This document shows, piece by piece, positions 53,091 through 61,653 of a stretch of DNA of 64,000 nt. The notes under the pieces are model-generated. The model searched no databases, was not told the DNA's origin, and saw nothing but the letters and a program-made list of their open reading frames with translations. The DNA comes from Actinomycetes bacterium (GTDB taxonomy: Bacteria; Actinomycetota; Acidimicrobiia; Acidimicrobiales; RAAP-2): contig JAJZVL010000006.1 in the NCBI GenBank assembly GCA_021845725.1, positions 19,125 to 83,124 of the forward strand. Reading direction: 5' to 3'. Numbering within the stretch: the first letter of the stretch is position 1; every line of letters begins with the position of its first letter. The translations under genes were made by a program, and so were the position numbers.

Positions 53091-53701
53091 CGCGCTGTGT
53101 CAGGTCGGGGCTCGGCAACGTGCGCCCGGGGGTCGTCGGGCGTCTCGGGCCCGTCGAGCGCGCCGAGCGCCGCCTGTACCCGGACGAGGTCTTCGCTCAA
53201 GCGATCGACCACGTCTTCGACGAGGAGCTCGAGATCGCCCAGCCTCTTCGTGATCTCGTCCACGCGGTCGGCGAGCGCAGCGACGGCGCGGACGAGGTTC
53301 CCCATGAATTCGCGGTCTGCGCCGGCGTCGGCTCTGGCAACCGCTGCGACGCGCGCGCGCACCTTTGCCCGGACACCCCCTCCGCCGCCGCTCCCGCCAT
53401 GGGCATGCCCGCCCTCGCCGCGTCCTGGCTCGGCGCGCCACGGCTCGGGCTCGCCGCGGCCAGCTCCTGAGCCGCCCACGACGGATGGAGCTTCGCCGGT
53501 CGCGCCGCTCACGAGCCGTGCGAACTTGACGTGCAAGGACGCGATGTCGTCGGCCTCTCTCAGCGGCGGTGGGAGGGGAGGCGGCTGCGCACGATGCGCC
53601 AGCAGCCGCGGTGCCGCAGGGAGCTGCGGGTCAACGGTCCCTGGATCCTGACCGTGTCCTCTCGCGCCGCCCGGCCCAGGGGCGTCTTGTCCTCGAGTCA
53701 C
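53087..53701 (-). CDS. Hypothetical protein with C-terminal coiled coil
   Basis: This 204-aa protein has a Gly/Pro/Arg-rich, probably disordered first half (GQDAPGPGGARGHGQDPG, PRLLAHRAQPPPLPPPLREA), a short helical segment ADDIASLHVKFARLVSG, a Gly-rich spacer, and a C-terminal heptad region (RAVAALADRVDEITKRLGDL, EDVVDRLSEDLVRVQAAL). No enzyme motif is seen. It sits between two transferase genes with 4-nt overlaps on both sides (GTG 53701; ATGA at the end), so it is made together with them. A scaffold or chain-length role is conceivable but unproven. Confidence 0.6.
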   Translation of the reverse strand: MTRGQDAPGPGGARGHGQDPGTVDPQLPAAPRLLAHRAQPPPLPPPLREADDIASLHVKFARLVSGATGEAPSVVGGSGAGRGEPEPWRAEPGRGEGGHAHGGSGGGGGVRAKVRARVAAVARADAGADREFMGNLVRAVAALADRVDEITKRLGDLELLVEDVVDRLSEDLVRVQAALGALDGPETPDDPRAHVAEPRPDTAR

Positions 53702-55542
53702 GCGTCCATGCCTCTGGCTGCTACGGCTGCTGCAATCACCGCGGCGTCCGGCACTTCGGGCACGTGGCCTGCGAGCACCGGCCACGGCTCGTCGAGCGCA
53801 GCCGAGAAATCCGCGCGCGAGAGGCGGCGGTTGTAGAAGGGGTCACCGTCTTCGACGGCCGCTCCCCAGCGTGCCATGAACGCGGCCGCGGTCTCCTCGC
53901 TCCCCGACGTGCCCCGGCTCGGGGACTCGTGGTGGACCAGCTCGGCGCCGGCTTCGAAGACGACACGCAACCCGCGCCGTCGAGCGCGAAGGCAGTAGTC
54001 CACGTCGTTGAAGTCGAGCCCCAGGCTCTCGTCGAACCCGCCGAGCTGCTCGAAGACGTCTCGGCGCGTCGCCATGCACGCGCCGGTGACCGCCGACACG
54101 TCGCGAGTGAGGGCCGCCATGCCGAGGTAGCCCGCCTTTCCTGGTTCGAGCCCCGCCAGGACGTGCCCGGTGGCGCCGCCGAGCCCGAGCACGATGCCCG
54201 CGTGCTGGAGCTGTCCGTTCGGGTAGACGAGCCGTGCCCCCACGGCGCCGATCTCCGGTCGCAAGGCCTGCGCGACGAGAAGGTCCATCCACCCCTGCGT
54301 GCCCCCCTGCACGTCGTCGTTCACGAACAGGAGGATCTCGCCTCGAGAACTCGCGGCGGCAGCGTTGTTGAGGGCTGCCCAGTTGAACGGGCGATCGTCG
54401 CGGCGCACGACCACATGGACATCCTGGCTCAGGCGGGCGAGCAGCATCTCGAGCACGGTCGCGGTTTCTGGCTCGGTGGAGCCGTTGTCGACGAGCACCA
54501 GCTCGAGGTCGATGCCACGATCCTCGCGTGCGTTGTCGCCCGTTGCTCCGGCGCGTAGCGACTCCGCGCACGCCCGGAGCAGGGTGGCGCTGTCGACGAA
54601 GGGGACGATGGCGCTCACGGTGGTGCGTCGGGAGCCCGGGGGGCGTCTGCGGCGGACGGTCCAGGTCGAAGGGATCGGACCCGGCTCGACACAGGCGTGC
54701 TCGCCGCGCCGAGAGAGCGCATCGGTGACCGCCGCCGGCCCTGCAGGGCGTTCCGGCCTTCGACGGTGGCAGAGCACGTCGGGTACGTGGGCGACGCGCG
54801 AGGTGCGTTCCGTCACCCGGAGGACAAGGTCGTGCTCCCAGTCGCCGTGGGTGACGGATCGGATGCCCCCCGCAGCGATGACGGGCGCGACCCGCAGCGC
54901 GACCGGCCTGCCGAGGTAGCACCACGACACGAGCAGCTCCGGCGACCAATCCGGCTTGAGGACCGGTGCCGTCACCAGGCCGTCGGACGCGACGTGGTCC
55001 TCGTCTGCGTACGCGACGTCGGCGTCGACGAGGGCGGCGCTGAGCTGTGCCACTGCGTCGCGCGCGAGCTCGTCCCCCGGATCGAGGAACGCGACGGCGG
55101 GTGAGGCGCTTTCTTCCATCGCGGCCGCGTAGGCCGCGGGGAGCGCGGTGCCCTCCGGCTGGGTGTGGATCTTCACGCGCCGTGTGGAGTCGGCACCCAG
55201 TGCCCCCATGACCGCGTCGTCCATCGTCGCGTCGGAGGGGCCGATGATCGTGATCGACAGAGACCAGCTCCCGACCGTCTGGACCGCGACGGACCGAAGC
55301 GTTCTTCTCACGTCGTCGGGGTCGACCCACCCTCGCCCGTCCGGGCGCCGAGGATCGACGACCACGAGGAGAGCGACCTCGGGTCCTGGCTTCGGCGGCG
55401 GGTCGATCGTGAGGCGCCAGACGTCGCGGGTCGCTGCCCACCTGCGGTAGAGGGCGACGTCGCTGGCTGCATCAGGTCGCAGCCGAAGCGGCGTCTGAGG
55501 GGAGAACAGCACCCTCGCCTGGTCGGGTGGCACGGTCCCCAC
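53698..55542 (-). CDS. GT2 glycosyltransferase with two GT-A-like halves
   Basis: This 614-aa protein has a first half (about 50-290) resembling a degenerate GT2 module: VALLVVVDPRRPDGRGW, SLSITIIGPSDATM, PAVAFLDPGDELARDAV, ADVAYADEDHVASDG. The second half (about 320-560) is a complete GT2: TTVSAIVPFVDSATLLRACA, LELVLVDNGSTEPETATVLE, RPFNWAALNNAAAASSRGEI, the DxD equivalent LLFVNDDVQ, GGFDESLGLDFNDVDYCLRA. The phrases PFNW-LNNAA and LGLDFNDVDYCLR are frequent in rhamnosyl/galactofuranosyl-type wall transferases. GTG 55542 is selected; a GTG at 55533 is also possible. It is the first gene of the leftward operon ending with ppx. Confidence 0.85.
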   Translation of the reverse strand: MGTVPPDQARVLFSPQTPLRLRPDAASDVALYRRWAATRDVWRLTIDPPPKPGPEVALLVVVDPRRPDGRGWVDPDDVRRTLRSVAVQTVGSWSLSITIIGPSDATMDDAVMGALGADSTRRVKIHTQPEGTALPAAYAAAMEESASPAVAFLDPGDELARDAVAQLSAALVDADVAYADEDHVASDGLVTAPVLKPDWSPELLVSWCYLGRPVALRVAPVIAAGGIRSVTHGDWEHDLVLRVTERTSRVAHVPDVLCHRRRPERPAGPAAVTDALSRRGEHACVEPGPIPSTWTVRRRRPPGSRRTTVSAIVPFVDSATLLRACAESLRAGATGDNAREDRGIDLELVLVDNGSTEPETATVLEMLLARLSQDVHVVVRRDDRPFNWAALNNAAAASSRGEILLFVNDDVQGGTQGWMDLLVAQALRPEIGAVGARLVYPNGQLQHAGIVLGLGGATGHVLAGLEPGKAGYLGMAALTRDVSAVTGACMATRRDVFEQLGGFDESLGLDFNDVDYCLRARRRGLRVVFEAGAELVHHESPSRGTSGSEETAAAFMARWGAAVEDGDPFYNRRLSRADFSAALDEPWPVLAGHVPEVPDAAVIAAAVAARGMDA

Positions 55543-55687
55543 ATTGACACGTCCCTCGGCGCTGGCGCTCGTGCGCGTCGACCTGTCACGATGCGACGAT
55601 GCGTTCGAAAGGATGCAGCGTGCCTGCGCAGCCTCACAGAGCACCCCGGCTCGTCTTGTGCGCCGCGGCCGCGGGTGCCCCGGTCCG

Positions 55688-56311
55688 ATGCGGCGTCCCG
55701 TGATGGCGCGCCCGGTCCCAGCCCCGCTCGAGCTCGCAGGACGCCGGGTGCTGCTCCGGACGCTCACCGAGGCGGACTACGAGGCATGGGTCGAAGTGCG
55801 TGCCCGATGCCGGGAATGGTTGCTGCCCTGGGAACCCCGGCCCAAGGGTGCACCACCCGCGTCCGAGGATCGGGCGAGCTTCGCCGCCCGGTGCGCACTG
55901 CGCGAGCGCGAGCGCCAGCTCGGCACCGGCTACGGCTTCGGGATCTTCGTCGGCCGGCGCTTCGCGGGCGAGATCACCCTCTCGTCGATCCAGCGAGGCC
56001 CGTTCCAGACCGGGCACATCGGCTACTGGATCGACCGGGACCTCGCGGGGCATGGCTACGTGCCCGAAGCGGTCGTCGTCGTGCTTGCCTTCGCGTTCGA
56101 CTCCATCGCGCTGCATCGCGTGGAGATCTCGATCATTCCGAGGAACCATGCGAGCCTGCGAGTCGTCGAGAAACTGGGCCTGCGCTCCGAGGGGATCGCT
56201 CGCAGGTACCTCGAGATCGACGGGGAGTGGGAGGACCACGCCAAGTTCGCGATCACGTCGGAGGAGTGGAACGGGCGCCGCGACAAGCTGATCGCCGAGT
56301 GGGTCAGCTGA
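55688..56311 (+). CDS. GNAT acetyltransferase (RimJ/RimL type)
   Basis: This 207-aa GCN5-related N-acetyltransferase has an N-terminal strand pair LELAGRRVLLRTLTEADYEA, FGIFVGRRFAGEITLSSIQRG, and the acetyl-CoA region GHIGYWIDRDLAGHGYVPEA in place of Q/R-x-x-G-x-G/A, then IIPRNHASLRVVEKLGLRSE, the hallmark of the RimJ/RimL group. The substrate could be a protein N-terminus, an amino sugar or an antibiotic. ATG 55688 is used, with ATG 55703 as alternative; the upstream frame has no family similarity. It is divergent from the GT2 gene with about 145 nt between them. Confidence 0.87.
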   Translation: MRRPVMARPVPAPLELAGRRVLLRTLTEADYEAWVEVRARCREWLLPWEPRPKGAPPASEDRASFAARCALRERERQLGTGYGFGIFVGRRFAGEITLSSIQRGPFQTGHIGYWIDRDLAGHGYVPEAVVVVLAFAFDSIALHRVEISIIPRNHASLRVVEKLGLRSEGIARRYLEIDGEWEDHAKFAITSEEWNGRRDKLIAEWVS

Positions 56312-56362
56312 GGAGTGGCCGAGCGCTCGCCGCGCTCGCCGCGCGTTGGCACAGCCCGTCGG

Positions 56363-56368
56363 TAGCCT
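56363..56368 (+). promoter_or_regulatory. -10 element TAGCCT, leaderless SNF2 gene
   Basis: TAGCCT ends 7 nt before ATG 56376. There is no SD. Confidence 0.5.
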
Positions 56369-56375
56369 CCGCGTC

Positions 56376-59300
56376 ATGTGCGTGCTGCACGCGACGTGGG
56401 ATCCCGGTGGAGCGGGGGCGCTCCTGTTGTGGGCGGAGCCCATCCCCACGCCCGCGGAGCGCGTCCTCGAGGTGCTGACCTCGGTCGACGGGGCGTCCTC
56501 GGGACGAGCTCCGGCATCGGCGACCGTCGGTGCGGCGACCATCGGCCTCCCTGCGCTCGGCGACGTACCGGTGCCCTCGCCCGAGCTCATCGGTGTCGGT
56601 GCGGCGACTTGCGGGGGAGCCGAGACGACTGGCGCGCCCCGGCGCCGAGCGGTGTCGACGACGTGCCGGCCCTTCGTCGTCCCGACGCTGCGGCTGGGAC
56701 CAGTCGACGCGCTCGACGCGCTGATGGCGCTGGGTACCGGTCGACCGCCGATCCTCGCCGGCTCCTCGATCCGTGCGCTGGTACGGGTGGCGGAGCTCGC
56801 GCTCGAGGTCGTCGCCGGAGGGCGCGTCGTGCCGTCGCTCGACAGCGGTACCGGCGCGCGACTCGCCCGGTGGGCTCCGCTGCGCACGGGGCGCGACGCC
56901 GAGCGGCTGGAGCTGCTCGCCAGGGCGCTTCCGGGTGCAGCGTGCGCGCTGGAGGGATCGGGGGACGCCCGATCGGTCGTCCAGCATGCGTTCGACGTGC
57001 TCGTGGACGCGCTGTGCCGGGATGCACTCTCGAACCGCTCGTACCCCGGCTCCGGGGGCAGCCCGCGCGAGAGCACGCGTCTGCGGTGCGCGACCCCTGG
57101 CACCGAGGCGGTGGACGCGTGGCTCGAGGCGCTTCGGAGCCCCGATGGCCGCGTCCATGCCGAGCCCTCTGCGCTCGCAACGCTCGAGCGGCTCGTGGAA
57201 GAGTGGCGTGCGCCGCTGGCCTCGTCCTCCAGTGCCTGGCGCCTGTGCCTGCGCCTTCACGAGCCCCCAGCGCCGGGGGAGCCCGACGCGAACGGGCGGG
57301 GGCCAGCGGTACGGAAGCCGGGCACGGCGCGGAACCCCGGCACGATCGAGGACGGCGCGCTCGAGGAGCCCTGGCGAGTCGAGCTGCTCCTCCAGGCCGT
57401 TGACGAGCCGACCCTGCTGGTCGAAGCGTCGGAGGTCTGGCGGGCGGGCGAGTCGCTGCGCCGGGCCGCACGGACGGTCGAAGAGCCCCAGGAGGTGCTG
57501 CTGGCCGAGTTGGGACGGGCCGTCCGCGCCTTCGGTGAGCTCGGACGGGCGCTGTCGGAGCCAGCGCCGACGGCCCTCTTCCTCGACCTGGAGGGGGCGC
57601 ACCGCTTCCTCTCCGAGGTCGCCCCTGCGCTCGAGCTCGCGGGATTCGGCGTGCTGCTCCCGTCGTGGTGGCGCCGGCCGGCGGCGCGCCTGGGCCTTCG
57701 GGTCCGTGCCGCGGAGGTGCCTGCCGCGCGTCCCGCTGTGGGCGGTGCCGCCGCCGCTGCCGCTGGTGCCGCTGCCCATCGCGCTGCCGCCCGTGGCGTG
57801 GGTGGCAGAGGTCTCGCCGCCTTCGAATGGGAGGCCGCGCTCGGCGACACGTGTCTCGAGCTCGCCGAGCTTCGGCGGCTGGCCGAGCTCAAGGCACCGC
57901 TCGTGCGGGTGCGGGGGCAGTGGACCGAGCTGCACCCCGCCGAGGTGCAGCGTCTGGTCGAGTTCCTGCTGGCGGGGCGCGCGAACCGGACGGCCGCCCT
58001 TGCCGACGTACTGCGGGCGTTCGCGGGAGCGCCTCTTTTGGAAGCTGGCGTGCCGGTCGTCGGCGTGGACGACGCAGGCCCGATGGGTGCGCTGCTGCGC
58101 GGTGAGCTCGCCGATTCGCTGGAGGTGGGCCCGACGCCAGCGGGCTTCTGCGGCGAGCTGCGCGCGTACCAGCGGCGAGCGGTGGCGTGGATCCGGTTGC
58201 TCGAACGGGTGGGTCTTGGCGCCTGTCTCGCCGACGACATGGGGCTCGGCAAGACCGCGACGGTGCTCGGCGTCCTCCAGTCCGACCGGGTCGAACGCAC
58301 CGGTCTGGGCCCGACGCTCGTCGTGTGCCCGACCTCTGTGATGGGCAACTGGCAGCGGGAAGCGGAGCGGTTCACGCCTTCCCTACGCGTCGCCGTGCAC
58401 CACGGCGGCACAAGGGCGAGGGGGGACGCGCTGCAGCAGATCGCAAGCGGCGCCGACATGGTCGTGACCAGCTACGCGCTGGTCGACCGCGATCGTGCCG
58501 CGCTCACGTCGGTGCGCTGGGCGCGGATCGTCCTCGACGAGGCGCAGCAAGTGAAGAACCCATCGACGAGGCAGGCGCAGGCAGTGCGGGCGATCGATGC
58601 GCCCCGGCGTCTCGCCTTGACCGGGACGCCCGTCGAGAACCACCTGGGAGAGCTGTGGTCGATCATGGAGGTGCTGAACCCCGGGCTGCTCGGCTCGCAG
58701 GCCTCGTTCAGGGAGCAGTTCGCCGTGCCGATCGAGCGCTACGAGGAGCAGGGAGCGGCCGAACGGCTCCGGACGATCACGCGCCCGCTCGTGCTCCGGC
58801 GCTTGAAGACCGATCGATCCATCGTGCCTGAGCTGCCCGAGAAGATCGAGACGAAGGAGCGCTGCGCGCTCACCCGCGAGCAGGTGACCCTCTACCAGGC
58901 GGTGGTCGACGAGATGCTGGCGCAGATCTCGGGCGCTGAGGGGATCGAGAGGCGAGGGCTCGTGCTCGCGGCGATGCTGCGGCTGAAGCAGGTCTGCAAC
59001 CATCCCGCGCAGTACGCCGCGGACGGCTCGCCGCTCGCAGGGCGCTCGGGAAAGCTGGAACGCACCCTCGAGATCTTGGAGCAGGTGCGTGCGGCGAACG
59101 AACGCGCCCTGGTGTTCACCCAGTTCGCCGCGATGGGCGGGCTGCTCCAACGCCACCTCACCGAGCGGCTGGGCTGCCGCGTGGGCTTCCTCCACGGCGG
59201 GGTCGCCCGGACGCGACGCGATGAGCTCGTGGCCGAGCTCCAGTCTCCCGAAGGGGCCATGCACGTGCTGGTCCTCTCGGTCAAGGCAGGCGGTACCGGG

Positions 59301-59585
59301 TTGAACCTCACGGCGGCGAACCACGTGCTCCACTTCGATCGCTGGTGGAACCCGGCGGTCGAGGACCAGGCGTCCGACCGCGCCTACCGGATCGGCCAGC
59401 GTCGTGACGTCCAGGTGCGCAAGCTCGTGTGCGTGGGCACGATCGAAGACAGGATCGACGAGATGATCGAGGCCAAGCGCGCCCTGGCTGCGCAGGTGGT
59501 GGGTACTGGGGAAACGTGGCTCACCGAGCTCTCGGACGACGAGCTCGCCGGGATGTTCCGGCTGTCCGCAGAGGCCACGGCGTGA
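56376..59585 (+). CDS. SNF2-family DEAD-like helicase
   Basis: This 1069-aa Swi2/Snf2 ATPase begins VMCVLHATWDPGGAGALLLW-type (from M), the usual start of the bacterial SNF2 family with the N-terminal SNF2_assoc region. The ATPase core lies at about 600-1060: CGELRAYQRRAVAWI, Walker A ADDMGLGKTATVLG, VVCPTSVMGNWQREAERF, motif II DEAQ in IVLDEAQQVKNPS, ALTGTPVENHLGELW, then LVFTQFAAMGGLL, LSVKAGGTGLNLTAANHVLH and the arginine-finger segment DRAYRIGQRRDVQV. A poly-Ala/Arg stretch (about 465-490) is low complexity. It overlaps the SWIM gene (GTGA). These pairs are widespread in actinobacteria; they are proposed to act in DNA or RNA remodelling, without known detail. Confidence 0.93.
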   Translation: MCVLHATWDPGGAGALLLWAEPIPTPAERVLEVLTSVDGASSGRAPASATVGAATIGLPALGDVPVPSPELIGVGAATCGGAETTGAPRRRAVSTTCRPFVVPTLRLGPVDALDALMALGTGRPPILAGSSIRALVRVAELALEVVAGGRVVPSLDSGTGARLARWAPLRTGRDAERLELLARALPGAACALEGSGDARSVVQHAFDVLVDALCRDALSNRSYPGSGGSPRESTRLRCATPGTEAVDAWLEALRSPDGRVHAEPSALATLERLVEEWRAPLASSSSAWRLCLRLHEPPAPGEPDANGRGPAVRKPGTARNPGTIEDGALEEPWRVELLLQAVDEPTLLVEASEVWRAGESLRRAARTVEEPQEVLLAELGRAVRAFGELGRALSEPAPTALFLDLEGAHRFLSEVAPALELAGFGVLLPSWWRRPAARLGLRVRAAEVPAARPAVGGAAAAAAGAAAHRAAARGVGGRGLAAFEWEAALGDTCLELAELRRLAELKAPLVRVRGQWTELHPAEVQRLVEFLLAGRANRTAALADVLRAFAGAPLLEAGVPVVGVDDAGPMGALLRGELADSLEVGPTPAGFCGELRAYQRRAVAWIRLLERVGLGACLADDMGLGKTATVLGVLQSDRVERTGLGPTLVVCPTSVMGNWQREAERFTPSLRVAVHHGGTRARGDALQQIASGADMVVTSYALVDRDRAALTSVRWARIVLDEAQQVKNPSTRQAQAVRAIDAPRRLALTGTPVENHLGELWSIMEVLNPGLLGSQASFREQFAVPIERYEEQGAAERLRTITRPLVLRRLKTDRSIVPELPEKIETKERCALTREQVTLYQAVVDEMLAQISGAEGIERRGLVLAAMLRLKQVCNHPAQYAADGSPLAGRSGKLERTLEILEQVRAANERALVFTQFAAMGGLLQRHLTERLGCRVGFLHGGVARTRRDELVAELQSPEGAMHVLVLSVKAGGTGLNLTAANHVLHFDRWWNPAVEDQASDRAYRIGQRRDVQVRKLVCVGTIEDRIDEMIEAKRALAAQVVGTGETWLTELSDDELAGMFRLSAEATA

Positions 59586-60655
59586 GCTCTTCTCTTGGAC
59601 CTCGCGACGAGGCCCGTGCAGCGCTCGAGGCATTACGCGAGCAGCTGGCGGAGACCGAGCGTTGGGCGGCTCGCAAGGAGCGCCCGAAGGTGCGTTCGAA
59701 GAAGCCCCCCGGTGACCTCTTCGGTGGCCCCCCCGGTGGCTTCCCCGACGAGCCTTTCGGTGAGCCTTTCGGTGAGCAGGACGAGGAGCCTTCGCCCGGG
59801 CGCGGGTCGAAGCGGGGCGCGAGCAGGCCTGCCTCGGCGGTCGGAGGCCTCGTTGCGAGGACGCGCAGAGGACCCGCCGGGGCGACCTGGTGGTCGCGGC
59901 GGTTCCTCGGTGCGCTCGAGTCCGTGATGCCGGGAGGCCGTATGGCGCTCGGGCGGGCGTACGCGCGAAAGGGGCTGGTCACCCGGCTCGTCATCGGCCC
60001 GGGCGAGGTCGCTGCGACGGTGCAGGGCACACGGGGCGAGCCCTACGCAGTCCGCTTGGAGATGCCCGTCGTCCCTTCCGGGGACTGGGATCGCATCGTC
60101 GCGGTGCTCGCCACCAGCGCCGGGTACGCCGCGCGCATGCTGGCCGGCGAGCTGCCCGAGGAGGTGGAGCAGGTCTTCGAGTCCGAAGGCGCGTCGCTGC
60201 TGCCCGCTCCCCATGCGCGTCTGGTCACCGAGTGCAGCTGCCCGGGATGGGAGAACCCCTGCCCGCACGTGGCCGCCGTGTGCTACCTGGTCGCCGAGGA
60301 GCTCGATCGCGACCCGTTCTCGCTCCTCGAGTGGCGCGGGCGGGCGAAGGGGGAGGTACTCGCCGAGCTGCGTGCTCGCCGCAGCGACCTCGCAGCACCG
60401 TCGCCGCCGCTACGGGCCGCAAGCTGCTCGGCACGACCTGACGCCGACGGACGTGATCTGGTCGATGGCTTCTGGGTTGCGGGGCCCGAGCTTGCGCACG
60501 TCCGTGTGCGCCCCGAGGAGGCGGCGGTGCCGGGGGCTGCGCTCCGGCTGGCGCCCCGGGGGACGATCAAGGCTCGTGGTCGGGACCTCGCCGACGTCCT
60601 GGCGCCGGCGTACCGTGCGATCGCGGCCGCTGCGGTGGCGCGGTCCCGGCGCTGA
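59582..60655 (+). CDS. SWIM zinc-finger protein, partner of the SNF2 helicase
   Basis: This 357-aa protein has a helical, Arg-rich N-terminus, a Pro/Phe/Gly linker with repeated PFGEPFGE and GGPPGGFP units (about residues 43-65), the family segment TWWSRRFLGALESVMPGGRM, RGRAYARKGLV-type residues, and the SWIM finger CSCPGWENPCPHVAAVCY (C-x-C...C-x-H) near 220. SWIM domains bind nucleic acid or proteins. It starts at GTG 59582 within the helicase stop codon and is nearly always found with such a helicase. Its last 89 bases overlap the convergent epimerase gene. Confidence 0.88.
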   Translation: MSSSLGPRDEARAALEALREQLAETERWAARKERPKVRSKKPPGDLFGGPPGGFPDEPFGEPFGEQDEEPSPGRGSKRGASRPASAVGGLVARTRRGPAGATWWSRRFLGALESVMPGGRMALGRAYARKGLVTRLVIGPGEVAATVQGTRGEPYAVRLEMPVVPSGDWDRIVAVLATSAGYAARMLAGELPEEVEQVFESEGASLLPAPHARLVTECSCPGWENPCPHVAAVCYLVAEELDRDPFSLLEWRGRAKGEVLAELRARRSDLAAPSPPLRAASCSARPDADGRDLVDGFWVAGPELAHVRVRPEEAAVPGAALRLAPRGTIKARGRDLADVLAPAYRAIAAAAVARSRR

Positions 60656-61631
60656 GCGAGGCGCGAGCCGACCGCGCGAGGCGCAGGTGGCGAGCGAAGG
60701 CGTGCACCGCACCCTCGCTCGTGTAGCGGTACTCGAAGCCGGCCGCCACGAGCCGTGAGGTGTCCATGCCCCGTCCGTAGCGGAGGAGCGCGTCGAGCTC
60801 GGGAGGGAAGTCGAAGATCCCGAGGCGCGCGAGTGGCGCGACGGCGAGCCCTGGCCGCACCGGCGGCAGCGGCAGGCGTCTGGACCCACAGATCGTCGTG
60901 ACCTCGCTCCACGGGAGGCGCCCCGGGCCGGCGACGTTGTACGTCCCGGTGAGCCGGTGTCGGGTCGCGAGCGTCACAGCCCGCACGACGTCGTGCTCGT
61001 GGACGAACTGCACGAGGGGATCGAACCCGCCCACGCACGGGCACACCGGGCGCGAGAGGTTCTTCGTGATCGGCGTGGCGATGTGGGCGCCAAGGACGTC
61101 CGAGACGCGCAGGAGCACCACGGTCGCCGAGGGGTTGTCCTGCGCGAAGTCGTCCACCAGGCCTTCGGCCTCGATGAGCGAGCGCTCGAGGTCGGTCCGG
61201 GGCACGTCAGCGCGGGGGGTCTCTTCGCAGAACGTCGCAGGGTCCTGCTTCGTCGACCCGTAGACGAGGCTCGACGACTTGACCACCAGGTGGCGGACCG
61301 AGGAGCCGGACGTTCCGGCCGCGGCGAGCAGGTTCATCGTGGCGATCACGTTCGTCTCGTGGATCTCGTTGCCGGACGCGTGGACCGAGTCCACGATCAT
61401 GCAGGGGTGGATCACGGTGTCGACCTGAGAGGTGCGCACGACGCTGCGCAGGGCGGAGAAGGTCGGCTCCACGTAGAGGAGCCGGGCTCGCTCGAAGGTC
61501 GTTGCAGCGGCACTCGTGGCCAGGCCGAGCAGCATCTCGATGGCCGGGTCTCCCTCCAGCGCACGCAGGATGCGGGCGCCCCAGAACGTGTCGGCACCCG
61601 TCACGAGGACGCTGCGGCTCGTCTCGCTCAC
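60567..61631 (-). CDS. SDR-family NAD-dependent epimerase/dehydratase
   Basis: This 354-aa Rossmann-fold extended SDR has the nucleotide loop SVLVTGADTFWGARILRAL (T-G-x4-x-G), DTVIHPCMIVDSVHASGNE, and the catalytic Y-x3-K in SSLVYGSTKQDP. LRVSDVLGAHI and LVQFVHEHDVVRAVTLATRH are typical for actinobacterial SDRs next to acyltransferases; TGTYNVAGPGRLPWSEV follows. The last ~35 residues are Arg/Pro-rich and lie in the overlap with the SWIM gene, so they may be extra. GTG 61631. The reaction and substrate are unknown; pairing with a PlsC gene suggests lipid or cell-envelope metabolism. Confidence 0.82.
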   Translation of the reverse strand: MSETSRSVLVTGADTFWGARILRALEGDPAIEMLLGLATSAAATTFERARLLYVEPTFSALRSVVRTSQVDTVIHPCMIVDSVHASGNEIHETNVIATMNLLAAAGTSGSSVRHLVVKSSSLVYGSTKQDPATFCEETPRADVPRTDLERSLIEAEGLVDDFAQDNPSATVVLLRVSDVLGAHIATPITKNLSRPVCPCVGGFDPLVQFVHEHDVVRAVTLATRHRLTGTYNVAGPGRLPWSEVTTICGSRRLPLPPVRPGLAVAPLARLGIFDFPPELDALLRYGRGMDTSRLVAAGFEYRYTSEGAVHAFARHLRLARSARASLSAGTAPPQRPRSHGTPAPGRRRGPDHEP

Positions 61632-61653
61632 ACGACGACCCTGCGCCGAGCTC

